A stretch of 64,000 nt of DNA, from the NCBI GenBank assembly GCA_019802505.1, contig JAFMOC010000586.1, positions 1 through 64,000 on the forward strand. Direction: 5' to 3'. The notes below the pieces were generated by a model. It was not told the origin of the DNA and searched no databases. It saw nothing but the letters and a program-made list of their open reading frames with translations. Shown in pieces: positions 22,851-36,058 of this stretch. Position 1 is the first letter of the stretch. Each line of letters starts with the position of its first letter. A program made the position numbers and the translations under genes. Source of the stretch: Corydoras sp. C115 (Eukaryota > Chordata > Actinopteri > Siluriformes > Callichthyidae).

Positions 22851-23339
22851 AAGGAAAGACAGGTGATGATCAAAAAATGATGATATAACTGTTGTGCAAT
22901 AAATTAAATCAAAATTAATTTACAGCAACCCAGAGTATAGCTTACATTTAATTTTATATTTACCATTTAAAATTTGAGTATAGAAAATCTATTTCATATT
23001 ATGTATTATTTACTGTAGCTGTAGGTGTATGTGTACAACACAAAACTGTGGCTCAAAAACAGCAGTGCAGTTGGAATTTCTCAGCGCTGCTGGACTTTAC
23101 TTTAATCAACCAACAAATTATTATATTATATAGTACCAGTCAAAAGTTAGAACACCTTTTTGCTCCATTGTCTTTTCCCTCCACTTACATTATAGAAGGA
23201 CTTTACAATTACACACCATCGTAAATCTGGGCTTGTGTTTCGTTTGTCTTCTGTTTGTTTTCTATTGGCCAGGAGGACTATCACAGAACTGTTATAATTT
23301 GGGTCGTTTAAAATACATAGGAACACATAAAATACACTG

Positions 23340-23540
23340 GAACACATTGAGCTTTATTCTTTTTGGTTTACATAGACAATAAAATACTGTGACAACGATA
23401 GCATCCGCTACCACTTAAAATAATTGGATCAATTTGCGAAGAAATCCAGACATATATACAGAAATGTTTGTGGAATATTTAAAAAGCACAGAGTATTATA
23501 AAGAGTCATGTGAAATGTACTATTAAACCATGAAACTTGG
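23340..23540 (-). repeat. Internal inverted repeat arm, right
   Basis: Reverse complement of 21470-21692. It lies next to the compressed copy of 19909-20163. Confidence 0.85.
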
Positions 23541-23657
23541 GGTTTTAACATTGTCCTTTTTGTGTGTGAAGTTGAACTAGAATACTGGACATCACTTTAA
23601 ATTTAAAATAAAATTTAAATAAATAAAGGAACATTGTGTGTAGATACATTTCACATG

Positions 23658-24958
23658 TAGAATAAGGGATCTAGGCTAAAGCCCCTGATGTTTCTAAACC
23701 CTAAAACACTTCAGCCATTAGCTAGTAAGAATGCACTCCATGAAACACATTTCTTTAGAATAGGTTTTAAAATGTAAACAAACGGCTTTAGTAGGTTTAT
23801 AATGACTGCGCGTGTTTAGGACAAATAAAACAAATCACTTTAAAACAAAGCCCACTTGTATAAAAACATGGCTCTCATGAAATGTTTTTGGTAAATGACT
23901 TTTGGTAAACGCATAATTTAATATTTGCTTTAACTAAATTTATCTTTCAATACGCTGTGAGTTTTGTTAAATCTCAACAAAAGATTTATTTAAAAACACA
24001 GGCTTTTACAAATCCACATTTTTAATAATTAAATATAGGATACATGGTTTTATAACAAACGCTTAAAACACCAATTTTTTACTAAAGGTTTTAAGAAATA
24101 CAGATGTCTGCGCTTAGTTTTTATAACAACTCGCATATCTGTTATACGGTAAGAGTTTTATAATGTTACTAATGCTGCTAAGCATTAGTGTTACACATAC
24201 TCAAAAATTGTGAAATGGTGAAATTTTAACTGATTCGACTATTAGTCGACTATAGGGAAAATCTGACGAATCAGATTCGACTACGAAAATTTGTAGTTGA
24301 ATACAGCCCTATTAAAACACACCAAGTTTTTACTAAAAGCTTTATTTAATTAACACAGAAGTCCACGCATTGTTTAATAACAACCTTTTAAAACACACCA
24401 AGTTTTTACTAAAGCCTTGTTTAAGAAACACTGAAACCAACGCGTTGTTTTATAAAAAACATTTAAAAAGAATGCCTGTTTCAGTACACTTATGGTTTTA
24501 CAATTTTTTAAACAAATGATTTAATTACCAGACTTTAGTGAGTGTCTTATCGTTTTTTTACAACTTTATTAATCAAATGATTTAGATTACCTGACTTTAG
24601 TGAGGGTCTTATAGTTTTTAAAACTTTTTTAAACAAATGATTTAAATTACCAGACTTTTAGTGTACACACTATAGCTTTTTACATTTTAATAGGCAGGGA
24701 TTAATTTACTAAAAAAAAAAAAAAAAAAAGGGGTATGTGTGTGTGGGGGGAAGATGGTTGGGGTCTGGGAGGAGGGTTGTGAAATTACTGACACACCTTC
24801 TAGGTGGGGTTAGGTGGGGGTAGGAGGGGTTACAACCCCCACCGATGGCCAACCCCCTTACCGGATGTCCCACCCACTATTGCACATTCCATAACCGGAT
24901 GTCCTGCCCATGTCATAAATCAATCAAATTTGACACATTGTGCATCTTATACACTACT
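23658..24958 (-). repeat. Right terminal inverted repeat
   Basis: Inverted partner of 17622-18996. It contains a hAT-like fragment at about 24177-24312 that is absent from the left copy, and lacks the corresponding left segment around 18395-18480. Confidence 0.85.
24177..24312 (+). mobile_element. hAT-like MITE, 3' fragment, inside the right TIR
   Basis: TAAGCATTAGTGTTACA and the block GATTCGACTATTAGTCGACT through GTTGAATACAGCCCTA match the 3' half of the elements at 33363-33747 and 39999-40432. The 5' half is missing. Confidence 0.7.
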
Positions 24959-25258
24959 GCTCCCTTCACAGATTCTCAATTGGATTCAAGTCAGGACTCT
25001 GGCTTGGCCACTGCTAAACATTAATGTTTTTGCCTACTAACCATTTCTTCACCACTTTTGCTGTGTTTTTTGGGTCGTTGTCATGCTGAATTGTCCACTG
25101 GTTCCCAAGGCCAAGTTTCTCTGCAGACTGCCTGATGTTGTTGAGAATCTTGATGTATTGCTCTTTTTTCATGGTGCCATTTACTGCAATCAAGTTCCCT
25201 GTTCCATTGGCTGAAAAACACCCCCAAAACATTAGGTTCCCATCACCATGTATACAAA
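24959..25258 (-). mobile_element. Tc1-like transposase, central part (split)
   Basis: It begins with the target duplication GCTCCC and continues the transposase interrupted at 17621. Antisense it encodes the third catalytic block (SPDLNPIENL) and WTIQHDNDPKNTAKVVKKWL at about 25020-25100. It runs into a (TA)n tract at 25259 without its N-terminal half. Confidence 0.82.
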
Positions 25259-25434
<176 letters not shown>

Positions 25435-26867
25435 CAGTCATGGCCAAAAGTTTTGAGAATGACACAAATATATTTTCATATGATCTTCTGCCCTCTGGTT
25501 TTTATGTATGTTTGTCAGATGTTTCTATCACATACAGAAATACAATTGCAATCATATTATGAGTAACAAAAGCTTTTATTGACAGTTAGAATGAGTTAAT
25601 GCAGCAAGTCAATATTTGCAGTGTTGATCCTTCTTCTTCAGGACCTCTGCAATTCTCCCTGGCATGTTCTCAATCAACTTCTGGACCAAATGCTGACTGA
25701 TAGCAGTCCATTCTTGCACAATCAATGCTTGCATTTTGTCAGAATGTGTAGGTTTTTGTTTGTCCACCCGTCTCTTGATGATTGACCACAAGTTCTCAAT
25801 AGGATTAAGATCTGGGGAGTTTCCAGGCCATGGACCCACAATCTCTATGTTTTGTTCCCTGAGCCATGTAGTTATCACCTTTGCTTTATGGCAAGGTGCT
25901 CCAAAATGCTGGAAAAGGCATTGTTGATCACCAAACTGCTCTTGGATGGTGGGGAGAAGTTGCTCTCGGAGGACATTCTGGTACCATTCTTTTTATTCAT
26001 GGCTGTGTTTTTAGGCAAGAACCAAATCAAGAGAGCCGATTCCATTGGCTGAGAAGCAACCCCACACATGAATGGTTTCAGGATGCTTTATAGTTGGCAT
26101 GAGACAAGACTGGTGGTAGCGCTCACCTCGTCTTCTCTGGATAAGTTGTTTTCCAGATGTCCTAAACAATCGGAAAGGGGATTCATCAGAGAAAATGACT
26201 TTACCCCAGTCCTCAGCAGTCCACTCCCTGTACCTTTTGCAGAATATCAGTCTATCCCAGATGTTTTTGAAGAAGTGGCTTCTTTGCTACCCTCCTTGAG
26301 ACCAGGCTTTGCTCCAAGAGTCTCCGCCTCACAGTGCGTGCAGATGCACTCACACCTGCCTGCTGTCATTCCTGAGCAAGCTCTGCACTGCTGGAATCCC
26401 GATCCCACAGCTGAAACACCTTTATCTTTCTTGGGCGCCCTGGAGCCTTTTTGGCAACAATGGAACCTCTCTCCTTGAAGGTCTTGATGATGCGATAGAT
26501 TGTTGACTGAGGTGCAATCTTTCTAGCTGCGATACTCTTCCCTGTTAGGCCATTTTTGTGCAGTGCAATGATGACTGCACCTGTTTCTTTAGAGATAACC
26601 ATGGTTAACAGAAGAGAAACAATGATGCCAAGCACCAGCCTCCTTTTAAAGTGTCAAGTGGTGTCATTCTTACTTAATCATGACAGATTGATCTCCAGCC
26701 CTTTTCTCATCAACACCCACACCTGTGTTAATGGAGCAATCACTGAAACGATGTTAGCTGGTCCTTTTAAGGCAGGGCTGCAATGAAGTTGAAATGTGTT
26801 TTGGGGATAAAGTTAATTTTGTAGGCAAATATTGACTTTGGAATTAATTGCTGTTAAGCTGATTATA

Positions 26868-26870
<3 letters not shown>
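25435..26870 (-). mobile_element. Tc1-like transposon, right end degraded
   Basis: The left terminus CAGTCATGGCCAAAAGTTTT is a known fish Tc1 end and abuts the microsatellite. Antisense transposase pieces lie at 26635-26366 (helix-turn-helix, LHKNGLTGKSIAARKIAPQS, then GRPRK) and 25878-25609 (NSPDLNPIENLWSIIKRRVD). The piece between carries frameshifts. The matching right-hand terminal repeat was not found before the (TA)n tract at 26872. Confidence 0.82.
25609..26635 (-). pseudogene. Tc1-like transposase, broken
   Basis: The N-terminal paired-like domain with the GRPRK AT-hook-like motif is at 26635-26400. The central catalytic region (about 26360-25900) is out of frame. The final DDE block and C-terminus (IENMPGRIAEVLKKKDQHCKY) are at 25878-25609. 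At least two frame changes make it inactive. Confidence 0.8.

Positions 26871-26871
<1 letters not shown>

Positions 26872-26912
<41 letters not shown>
26872..26912. repeat. (TA)n/(CA)n microsatellite
   Basis: A TA run of about 34 bp followed by a CA run of about 10 bp. Confidence 0.95.
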
Positions 26913-26916
<4 letters not shown>

Positions 26917-29094
26917 TCTTAACCATGGGTATGGAAGCTTATGAGCCAGATCATAGGCCACACTTCATCTCAATGATATTGACCGCAATTCATTTCTTTT
27001 CAAATAGAAAAAAACATGAATGCAGCACAATTCTAGAGAACAAACGGATTCCTCTCACTTTTACCTGGCTGAGTGGGAAGCAAGCACTTCATTTGTTTGT
27101 TACAGGCATACAAACCTTCAATCCTTTACTCATTTAGCTTGACCTGCTTTACTAGGGTCATTGCACCAGTTGGTTCAATTCCGTTAATGGGTCAGCACAA
27201 CCTGTCCTTTATGAAACTGTGCGGATGCCTGTGCCGGGATTCAGGCACATTAGCTCAAGGATTTCAGCCTGCCCATATCTTATTCTTCTCCTAGGTTTCG
27301 GTTCTTGTTTCAGCCTCAAAACATCCTTGCTAATCACCAAGTTCCTAAAAAATAATAAACACAAAAACAGGTCATTGATGCTTACATTTATAATGGCTCT
27401 TTACACAAATAAACACTCAATAAGATGAGCTGAGACACTTTACCTAATGTCAATGTTAAGTCAATCAGCTTATATTCTTGAATAGTAGTCTGTTTGCTTT
27501 TATGGTTTAGGTTAAACAGACAGAAATGGTCTCAACTATCAAAGAAGTAGTCACTCATCCTCTATTTGAGTATTTCGCAATTGATTTCCTGTTTCTGAGC
27601 AGTCTCGTCAGCTAGGCTTGAGTGACTCATCTGTGTCTGAAAAAGCCTCCCGTCACTTAATGAAAGTCTAAATAAAATACCTACATACATACGCTGAATA
27701 CAAGTGACAGCATAATATCTAAAGGTGTCCAATTGAAAACTTCTTGGCATGACACTGTATCCTAGAACACTGTAAATCTGCTTTGAGAGGACATAATATT
27801 CTAAAAGGCATCAATAAATACTGTAAATAAACATGAACTTTATTCTTACACGAGTTTTTTTTTAACTGTTATTAACATATTAATAAATAAACATGAACTT
27901 TATTCTTATACGAGTTTTGAACTGTTACATAATTACATGAATGTACAGAATTTAAAAAAATCTATTGGCCACAACCATATATACAATTTTTGTAGGTTCT
28001 AAATAATTTTACTTCAAGACCTCACAGGCAAACCTCTCTAGAATCACATATTTTTAAAACAATGAACATTTACCTGCTTTTATTTAAGACAATTGTTATC
28101 TTAAACACATGTGACTGGATATTTGTTCTGTTAAAGCTGCTCAATTTAGCAACTTAACAGGATTCTGTAAGATTTTATCAAGGTCAAATCAAATACTGCT
28201 ACATAGACTAATATTAAGCCAAGGATATAGGTTATCCAAACATTTTTCCCTCTCATGATATGGACTGACAGCGCAGATTGCAAGTCAGAAACATTAATAA
28301 TAATAGATACAAACAATGATTGTTGGACAGTGGATTGTCAGTCAATAGGTGAACATTGGGAGGCCCAATTCTCAATCAGCATAACAAATTCCGAAGAACT
28401 ACAAAAACTAGTCATATAGATGATATATGAGATCGAGTTTGATTACACTACAGTGTAGCTGTAGTTTTTTCCTTAATTACTGACTTGTGTTGTTCTCTGA
28501 TTTGTAAGTTGCTTTGGATAAAAGTATCTGCTAAATGACTAAATGTAAATGAAGGGTTCAAAATTCATCTGCATGACAATATTTTAAACATGTCTAGTCA
28601 TTAATCTCACACTTCAGCAAAACAAGAAACCTTTCAAGCCCTGATCTCAACTCTGGATTTTGATGACAAGGAAGACAGATATAGAAACTACATCTGCAGA
28701 CAAATTATGGCAAGGTTTAGAGCAGCTTTAGCAAGAAAGACAAAAAAAGAAAATGATCTGCATATTAGTACAGATAAACACAGAAACATGGGTATCATTA
28801 AGTATTGCAATGATCCTGTACCTCTGGTAATTAGACTTACTACGTATGTTTAGAAATATCAGATGTATGGTATATTTTACAATGCTTTACAGCACAATAC
28901 ACTTACGCAGTTAGGTAACCCACTTTTAAAATTCTAAAAATAAGCTGACAAAAAGTATATAGCATTTAAAGCATAAAAAGAGGCCTTTGTCCTGATCAGA
29001 CAAAAACCACAGCATTTTAAGATCCTTAAACAACAATCATTGTTTACTAAATGTAGTAATTACTGTTTAAACAACTTATATGAGCACTGATGAG

Positions 29095-29138
<44 letters not shown>

Positions 29139-30165
29139 AAAAGAATAGTGCAATATATTACCACAAAATATTATATTAATGTAGCAATTTCAAGTTTTCT
29201 AATACTTTCTAGAGAACATTATAAAAATATATCTTTTGATACCCATACATAATTATTCCCATTTACAAAATGGCAGCAAGCAGGTTTTGCATTAATTTCC
29301 TGCAAATTTAGCCAATGAAGGATAGATATGGTATTTTTTACATCCAAAAATAAAGAAAAAAGGTGTCATAAAAGTAAATGAAATGAATAAAGTAAAATTA
29401 ATTGAGGTCTGTTATTTTCCTCATAATTAATGATACAGAAGGTAAATCACAAAACTGCACTACAGTATTTATCCATATCAATCAGAATAGCAAAAATACA
29501 GTATTGTGGCAAAAATAACAAAAATATTGTTTTGTCCATTTTGTTTAAATTCCCCCACTATCAAAGACAACTGGGTTATAATTCCACACCTTAAAAAAAT
29601 ACACTTTTGACAATGAGGTAAAAATCAGCATGTTTTGTGGTGAGGGTTGGAAATATTTGAGGCCTTTTTTAGCATCTGGAAAACATTTCATCATTTTGTA
29701 GTCGATGCCAGTGTTAATGCCTGGGCTATACGACCATACATGGCACCCCAGGTCTAAGCAGGATATAAAATTTATCCATATGGCTCATCTTCTTTTTCCC
29801 AGGAAGATCACAAAAGGTGAAGAGGAATAGAAATTTACAATAAAGTATCTTGCATGTAGTATTGAGTATATTAGTATTATGACTTTTAAACAGATTTGTT
29901 ATTGAGAAAATTCAGCAGACACGGCTGGGTTTTTCCTCCCACAGTCACAAACAACAAATTCAAGGGGAGTTGGCTGCTCTAAATTTCCTCTATCTAAATT
30001 TGTCTCTATAGTGTGTGTCTGTGTAGTGTACCCAGTAATGAATTGGGACTCCCCAATGACCCTAGAAGAGGTTAAAGCAGAAGATAATGAGATGAGATGA
30101 ACACAGTGAAAAGTACACACATTCCATTTTTGCCATTGAAAGAAAAAAAAAGTGTATGTATGTAT
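26913..30165. other. Intergenic downstream of traf3
   Basis: No coding region was recognised. It holds a tandem duplication at 27817-27920 (TAAATAAACATGAACTTTAT twice), a SINE tail at 28503-28553 (GCTTTGGATAAAAGTATCTG), a 39-base A run at 29098-29136 and a badly decayed V-SINE on the plus strand at about 29925-30105. The rest appears unique. TTTATT at about 28078 and 27839 are possible minus-strand polyadenylation signals. Confidence 0.5.
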
Positions 30166-30166
30166 G

Positions 30167-30170
<4 letters not shown>

Positions 30171-30232
<62 letters not shown>
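30171..30232. repeat. (TA)n microsatellite
   Basis: TA run of about 60 bp after a short (TATG)n lead. Confidence 0.95.
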
Positions 30233-30236
<4 letters not shown>

Positions 30237-30504
30237 AATATTCACACTTTAACACAGAGTGCCAAATATGGGTAGCGCAAGGAACTACAAAATAAAGCAC
30301 AACAGGTCTATTATTAAATATGGGAACAGTGTTGGCAACAATAACAGATACTCATGCACCACATGTAAAATAAATTGCGAAGGAAAAAGTACTGCAATGA
30401 AAAAGATTACATTATAAAAAATGGCTACTTTACACAGCCAATATTCTTTTATACTACTTAGATGGGTTTTAAAAAACTGTTCTGATAAAGTTTACCAAAA
30501 AGAT

Positions 30505-30841
30505 TTTTGTTTATTCAGGTGAACAAGTACATAGGAGCTCAGACAATAATGCCCCATGAGGATACCTGAACAACCCATAGTTGTTTAGTGAGGTAGAGGT
30601 CAGGCACAGTACAAGGTGAAGATATTATGGACCTTGCTTTAATTACTATGGCCCTGTCACAAACCTTCCAGACACCAATACCACAAATTTGAAAGAAATA
30701 ATTGTCTGAAACATCTTAACTTAACATTAGTATTACTCTTTAAATAAAATATGAATACTCAGAAAGGCATGTGGTATACACAGTATATAATGCTGACACA
30801 GTGAGTGTATGATGTACAGACCAGATGTAAACATCCTGAGA
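30505..30841 (-). other. traf3: Probable traf3 3' UTR
   Basis: Sequence following the traf3 stop codon. TTTATT at about 30508-30513 is AATAAA on the minus strand and is the nearest polyadenylation signal. The real 3' end could lie further left. Confidence 0.4.
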
Positions 30842-31413
30842 TTATGGGTCGGGCAGGTCAGAGGTGTCCACTGTGACTTTGATAAAAATGGTGTCATCTT
30901 TAATGTAGCTTCCATTTTCTAGCACAGTCTGGGCAACAAACAGGGGGCAGCCTGAAGCAATGTTCATCTCACCCGTGGGACGCCGAAAGCTGCTGCTGTT
31001 AGGGTCAGGCTTAAAGGCATCACCCAGGTGTTTGCGTGTAGGCCCTTGGTCCATTAGCATGAGCGTGACTTTCTGGCGAAACGGCCATGGCAGCAGTGCA
31101 TCATATTCGCCACGCATCACCACAAAAAAGAGAGACAGGTGCGTGCCCTTTCCCATGCCATCACCATTAAGGTAAACACGAGCGCACATCTTGTATCCAA
31201 AGTAGCCCGTGTAGAAGGGCTGGCTGTATAGAGACAGTGTTTTGGATGCCACAGCCTCTTGCTTCCGCCGCTTGTAGTCCCGGATTTTCCAGATGAGCGT
31301 GCCGTTGAAGCTAGCCGTCTCTAGCACCTGCAGCTTAAGATCCATGTCAGCCAATCGGATTTCATGCATGCTAAGAAGGTCATCATGCCGTGACTGCTGT
31401 GTCTCCAAAGAGG
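30842..31413 (-). CDS. traf3: traf3 coding exon 10 (MATH/TRAF-C domain)
   Basis: The acceptor after a pyrimidine run (CCCCCTTCAG) joins with one base from exon 9. It encodes SRHDDLLSMHEIRLADMDLK, then the whole MATH domain (LIWKIRDYKRRKQEA, CARVYLNGDGMGKGTHLS, MRGEYDALLPWPFRQKV, GEMNIASGCPLFVAQ). The TAA stop is at 30842-30844. Confidence 0.95.
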
Positions 31414-31774
31414 CTGAAGGGGGGGGGGACAAACCATTTTTAAATAGGAATTTTAACCATATTTCTTGAATATAGTGGGTCAGTTCTGAAGAACCCAATT
31501 CCAGTTCTGTAAGTAGCTTCTGTCATGCATTGCCACTTACCAAGTGTGTGTGTCCCAGCAGCAGTGTGAGTTGAATCGAGTGTTGAATCGACAATGGAGC
31601 GCATGCTTTCCACTGCTCCCCGTAAAGCTTCTACTTCCTCACGCATACTGCGCAGTGGTCGGAGCTCCCGCAGCTCTATCTCCATGTCCAACAACTTTTC
31701 AGAATGGGTGCTCATCAACTTCTGCACAAACACAAAGCATCTCTATATATACATACATACATACATACATACAT

Positions 31775-31849
<75 letters not shown>

Positions 31850-34800
31850 CATACATACATACATACATACACACACATACATACATATACATATATATAT
31901 ACTCATTCATTCATTATCTCCCGCTTTATCCTCTATTAGGGTCGCGGTGGGGTTCCCCATGCCCATCCAGGGGAGAACGTTTCGGGTTTTATTTGCAATA
32001 AAACATGTGTATTATTGCAAATACATATGTTTTGTTATACACATGTTTATTTCCTTTGTGTGTATTGCAACAACATGGCACCCTCAACTTAATATTTGGT
32101 TTCACACCCTTTGGAAAAAATACACTGTGTTCCAAATTATTATGCAAATAATATTTTCTCAGATTTTCCAAAATTACCTATATGAATTGCAGTCATTGAA
32201 ATTTTCCAGTCATCAATTATTAGAGTACAATTGAAAGGTTTTTGAACAAACTGCTTCACATGAAGTCTCATGAATATCTCCCGCTTTATCCAATATTAGG
32301 GTCACGGTGGGGTTCCCCATGCCCATCCAGGGGAGAACGTTTCGGGCGCCGGGCAGACACACCCAGGACAGGGCGCCAACCTATCGCTGGGTACACACTC
32401 ACTCACACAAACATACTCTACATGGGGCAATTTGGAGAACTCAACTGACTTGATCCATGTTTTTGAACAGTGAGAGGAAACCGGAGAACCCGGAGGGAAC
32501 CCACGCGGACACGGGGAGAACATGGAAACTCCACCCAGATGGGGATTCGAACCGGGAATCCCTAGTGCTGAAAGGCGAACGTGCTAACCACTAAACCACC
32601 ATGCCGCCCATTATATATACACACACACACACATACATGGTACTAGTGGCATCTCTCACCTGCATGCCTAATAGCTTTTGTTCCAACTGCCGATATTTCT
32701 CTCTTAATTCTTCACACTGTATGTCAACTTCAGACAGACGACTGCTAAGACTGGGAAGAACCTTGTAGCGTTCCATTAGTTCACATTTGACATCTTCCAT
32801 CTGAGGTAAAAGGAATTTAACTGGATGTGAAATTTCACTTTGCTTTGAACATAAGCATATATAAAGACTGAACAAACAGTCATTACTTAAAAAAAATAAT
32901 CATAAAAAATTTGGGAGGCATGTAAACAGGAGGATGAGGCTCAGAAAAAGTACCTTGGATTCAAGCGAATTGTTTCTAGTCATCATTAGACGCAAATGTT
33001 CTGAGGCAAAGCTCATCTCGTGCTCCCTCATTTCCTGGTTCAGGCCCTGTAAAAAAAATAGGGATTTAGAATGTTATGTATTTTATTCAATAGTCGTTTG
33101 TTTACTTGCTTGTCTTTTTTTTCAGCAGCACATCCAGTTAACATACAGCACAGACCAAAGGTTTGGACACACCTTCTTATTTAAAGAGTTTTCTTTATTT
33201 TCATGGCTTTGAAAATTGTAGATTCACACTGAAGGCATCAAAACTATGAATTAGCACATGTGGAATATACTTAACAAAAAAAAGAGTACAACAACTGAAA
33301 ATATGTCTTATATTCTAGGTTCTTCAATGTAGCCACCATTTGCTTTGATTATTGCTTCGCTCTAGGGGTGAGCTGCAATATCCGCTTATTCGACGATTCG
33401 ATTCGGAGAACCGTAGTCGACTATGAACCTCATAGTCGAATGTACCATTTTGACCACATGGGGGAGCCCATGGCTGCTGCTAAGCATTAGTTTTTACATG
33501 AAATGTCTTTGTTTTCGTTATATATATAGCCTTTTGTCAAATAAAATCATCCTAATTTCTGTTAATGATGTGTGCGCTTTAACAATATAAAATATATAAC
33601 AAAATATTTTTTTAAATCTTTTTTAAAAACCACGCTTATAGCGCCATCTTGTGGTGAAATTTGAACCGGTTCGACTATCAGTCGACTATAGGGAAAATCT
33701 GACGAATCAGATTCGACTATGAAAATCCTTAGTTGAAGACACCCCTACTTCGCACACTCTTGGCATTCTGTTGATCAAGAGGTAGTCACCTGAAATGGTT
33801 TTCACTTCACGGGTGTGCCCTGTCAGGTTTAATAAGTGGGATTTCTTGCCTTATAAATGGATTTGGGACCATCAGTTGTGTTGTGCAGAAGGTGGATACA
33901 GTACACAGCTGATTTTAGCTGGTTTTACTGAATAGACTGTGTTATTATGTTTGTATTATAATATAATTTGTATTATGGCAAGAAAAAAAGAAGCCAAGTA
34001 AAGAAACATGACTGGCCATCATTACTTTAAGAAATGAAGGTCAGTCAGTCTGGAAAACTTTGAAAGCGTCCCCTAGTGCAGCCGCAAAAACCATCATGCG
34101 CTACAAAGAAACTGGCTTACATGAGGACCGCCCCAGGAAAGGAAGACCAAGAGTCACCTCTGGTTCCAACCACCATGTCTTTGTGTGACGCACAAAAGGT
34201 GAACGGATGGACTCTACATGCCTATGGAGCATGGAGCATGAAGCATGGAGCACGAGGTGTGATGGTGTGGAGGTGCTTTGCTGGTGACACTGTTGGGGAT
34301 TCATTTAATATTGAAGGCATAATGTACGTGCATGGCTACCACAGCATCTTGCAGCAGCATGTTATTCCGTCTGGTTTGCGTTTAGTTGGACCATCATTTA
34401 TTTTTCAACAGGACAATGACCCAAAACACACCTCCAGGCTGTGTGAAGGCTATTTGACCAAGAAGGAGAGTGATGGGGTGCTGTGCCAGATGACCTGGCC
34501 TCCACAGTCACCGGACCTGAACCCAGTCAAAATGGTTTGAAGTTAGCTGGACCGCAAAGTAAATACAAAAGGTCCAACAAGTGCTAAGCATCTCTGGGAA
34601 CTCCTTCAAGAATGTTAGAAGACCATTTCAGGTGACTACCTTTGAAGCTCATCAACAGAATGCCAAGAGTGTTGCGAAGAAGTAATCAAAGCAAAAGGTG
34701 GCTACTTTGAAGAACCTAGAATATAAGACATATTTTCAGTTGTTTCACACTTTTTTGTTAAGTACATAATTGCACATGTGTTAATTTATAGTTTTGATGT

Positions 34801-36007
34801 CTTCGGTGTGAATCTACAATTGGTCATGAAAATAATGAAAACTCTTTGAATGAGAAGCTGTGTCCAAACTTTTGGTCTGTACTGTATATACAAGTTTGAT
34901 ATTTACTTGGATTAATAAAAACAGCTAAAAGAAGCACAATTTGTGAGAAATAACCTTGTAGGTGCAGCCAAAGCGAAAAAAGGAGCACATCACTTGTGCC
35001 TTTGGACAGTCATGCTGATGACTGGACAGCTATGAAATAAAAGAAATCAGTATAAATAACATTAACATAATATACATCTTAATATTTTTAATAAAACAAT
35101 GTATAAATAAAATGGAAATATGAAGTTACTACAAAAACCCAGATCTCAGCTTACCTCACTTCTTAAAATGGATGAAAAAGAACAGTGATTAGGACATGCT
35201 ACTGGAAATGCAGGACAGACCGTTTCTTTATGCATCTGAGACAGAAAATAAGACATGCTGGTAAGTAAAAGTAAAACAAATATATTAATATTACCATAGA
35301 AATGAGCAGAACAGTGAGAGAAGAAAGAACCAGTTTGGAACTGGGATTCCCAGGGCTACGTGAAGTACAATAACTACTTCCATTAAGTCAGCAATCAGCC
35401 ACAAGTACATGCTTATTGAACATGGCAACCAGTTACAGGAGATTCCCCTAAAGTTCCAGTGCTAATGTGAAACCAAAATAAATGAGGCATTTCTGGCAAC
35501 AAGGAATGGAAGTAGATAAAAGTGAGGAAGTGAGAAGTTCATTAATAACAAGCAAATCATGAAACCATTTCAAAATGTTATTTCTTATGCACAGGTAATA
35601 AACGTCTAGACTGTACCTGTAGTTCAGTGATGGCCATTTTGTGTTTACAGAATTCACAGGTGGTCTCACGATACTTGCATTTGCGACTTAAGTGTTCAGC
35701 CATGTCCTTCCTCATTACTTTTTCCTTACATTTTCCCAAAGGGCAAGGCACCACAAAGTACTCACACACATTCAAATGGTCCTGGCAGTTCAGGGAGAAC
35801 AGAAGAAGACAGGAATAAAGATTAAAATAAAGGACAAAACCAGAAATCACAGACAAAACATGTCTTAAAAAAAAGTTTTTTTTGGACATTACCAACCAAT
35901 AGTCATATATATAATAAGTACAGTGTGTACTGAAAGTATTCAGACTTTAAATGTTTCATTTTGTATGATTGCAGCCATAAAATGCACACTCAGCACCTTA
36001 TCTTCAC

Positions 36008-36058
<51 letters not shown>

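Larger units (their letters stand above)
17622..24958. mobile_element. Polinton/Maverick-like non-autonomous element
   Basis: A 7337-bp insertion within a Tc1 transposase. Both ends start AGTAGTGTATAAG reading inwards, and the terminal inverted repeats run about 1.3-1.4 kb. The target duplication is 6 bp. A 6-bp duplication, AG at the termini and long TIRs carrying internal tandem repeats are known features of Polinton/Maverick elements, which normally span 15-20 kb. No DNA polymerase B, retroviral-like integrase, packaging ATPase, protease or capsid coding was found; the longest open frames are under 90 codons. The interior holds duplicated and inverted segments. Other families with 6-bp duplications (for example IS3EU or Dada) cannot be excluded. 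Confidence 0.65.
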
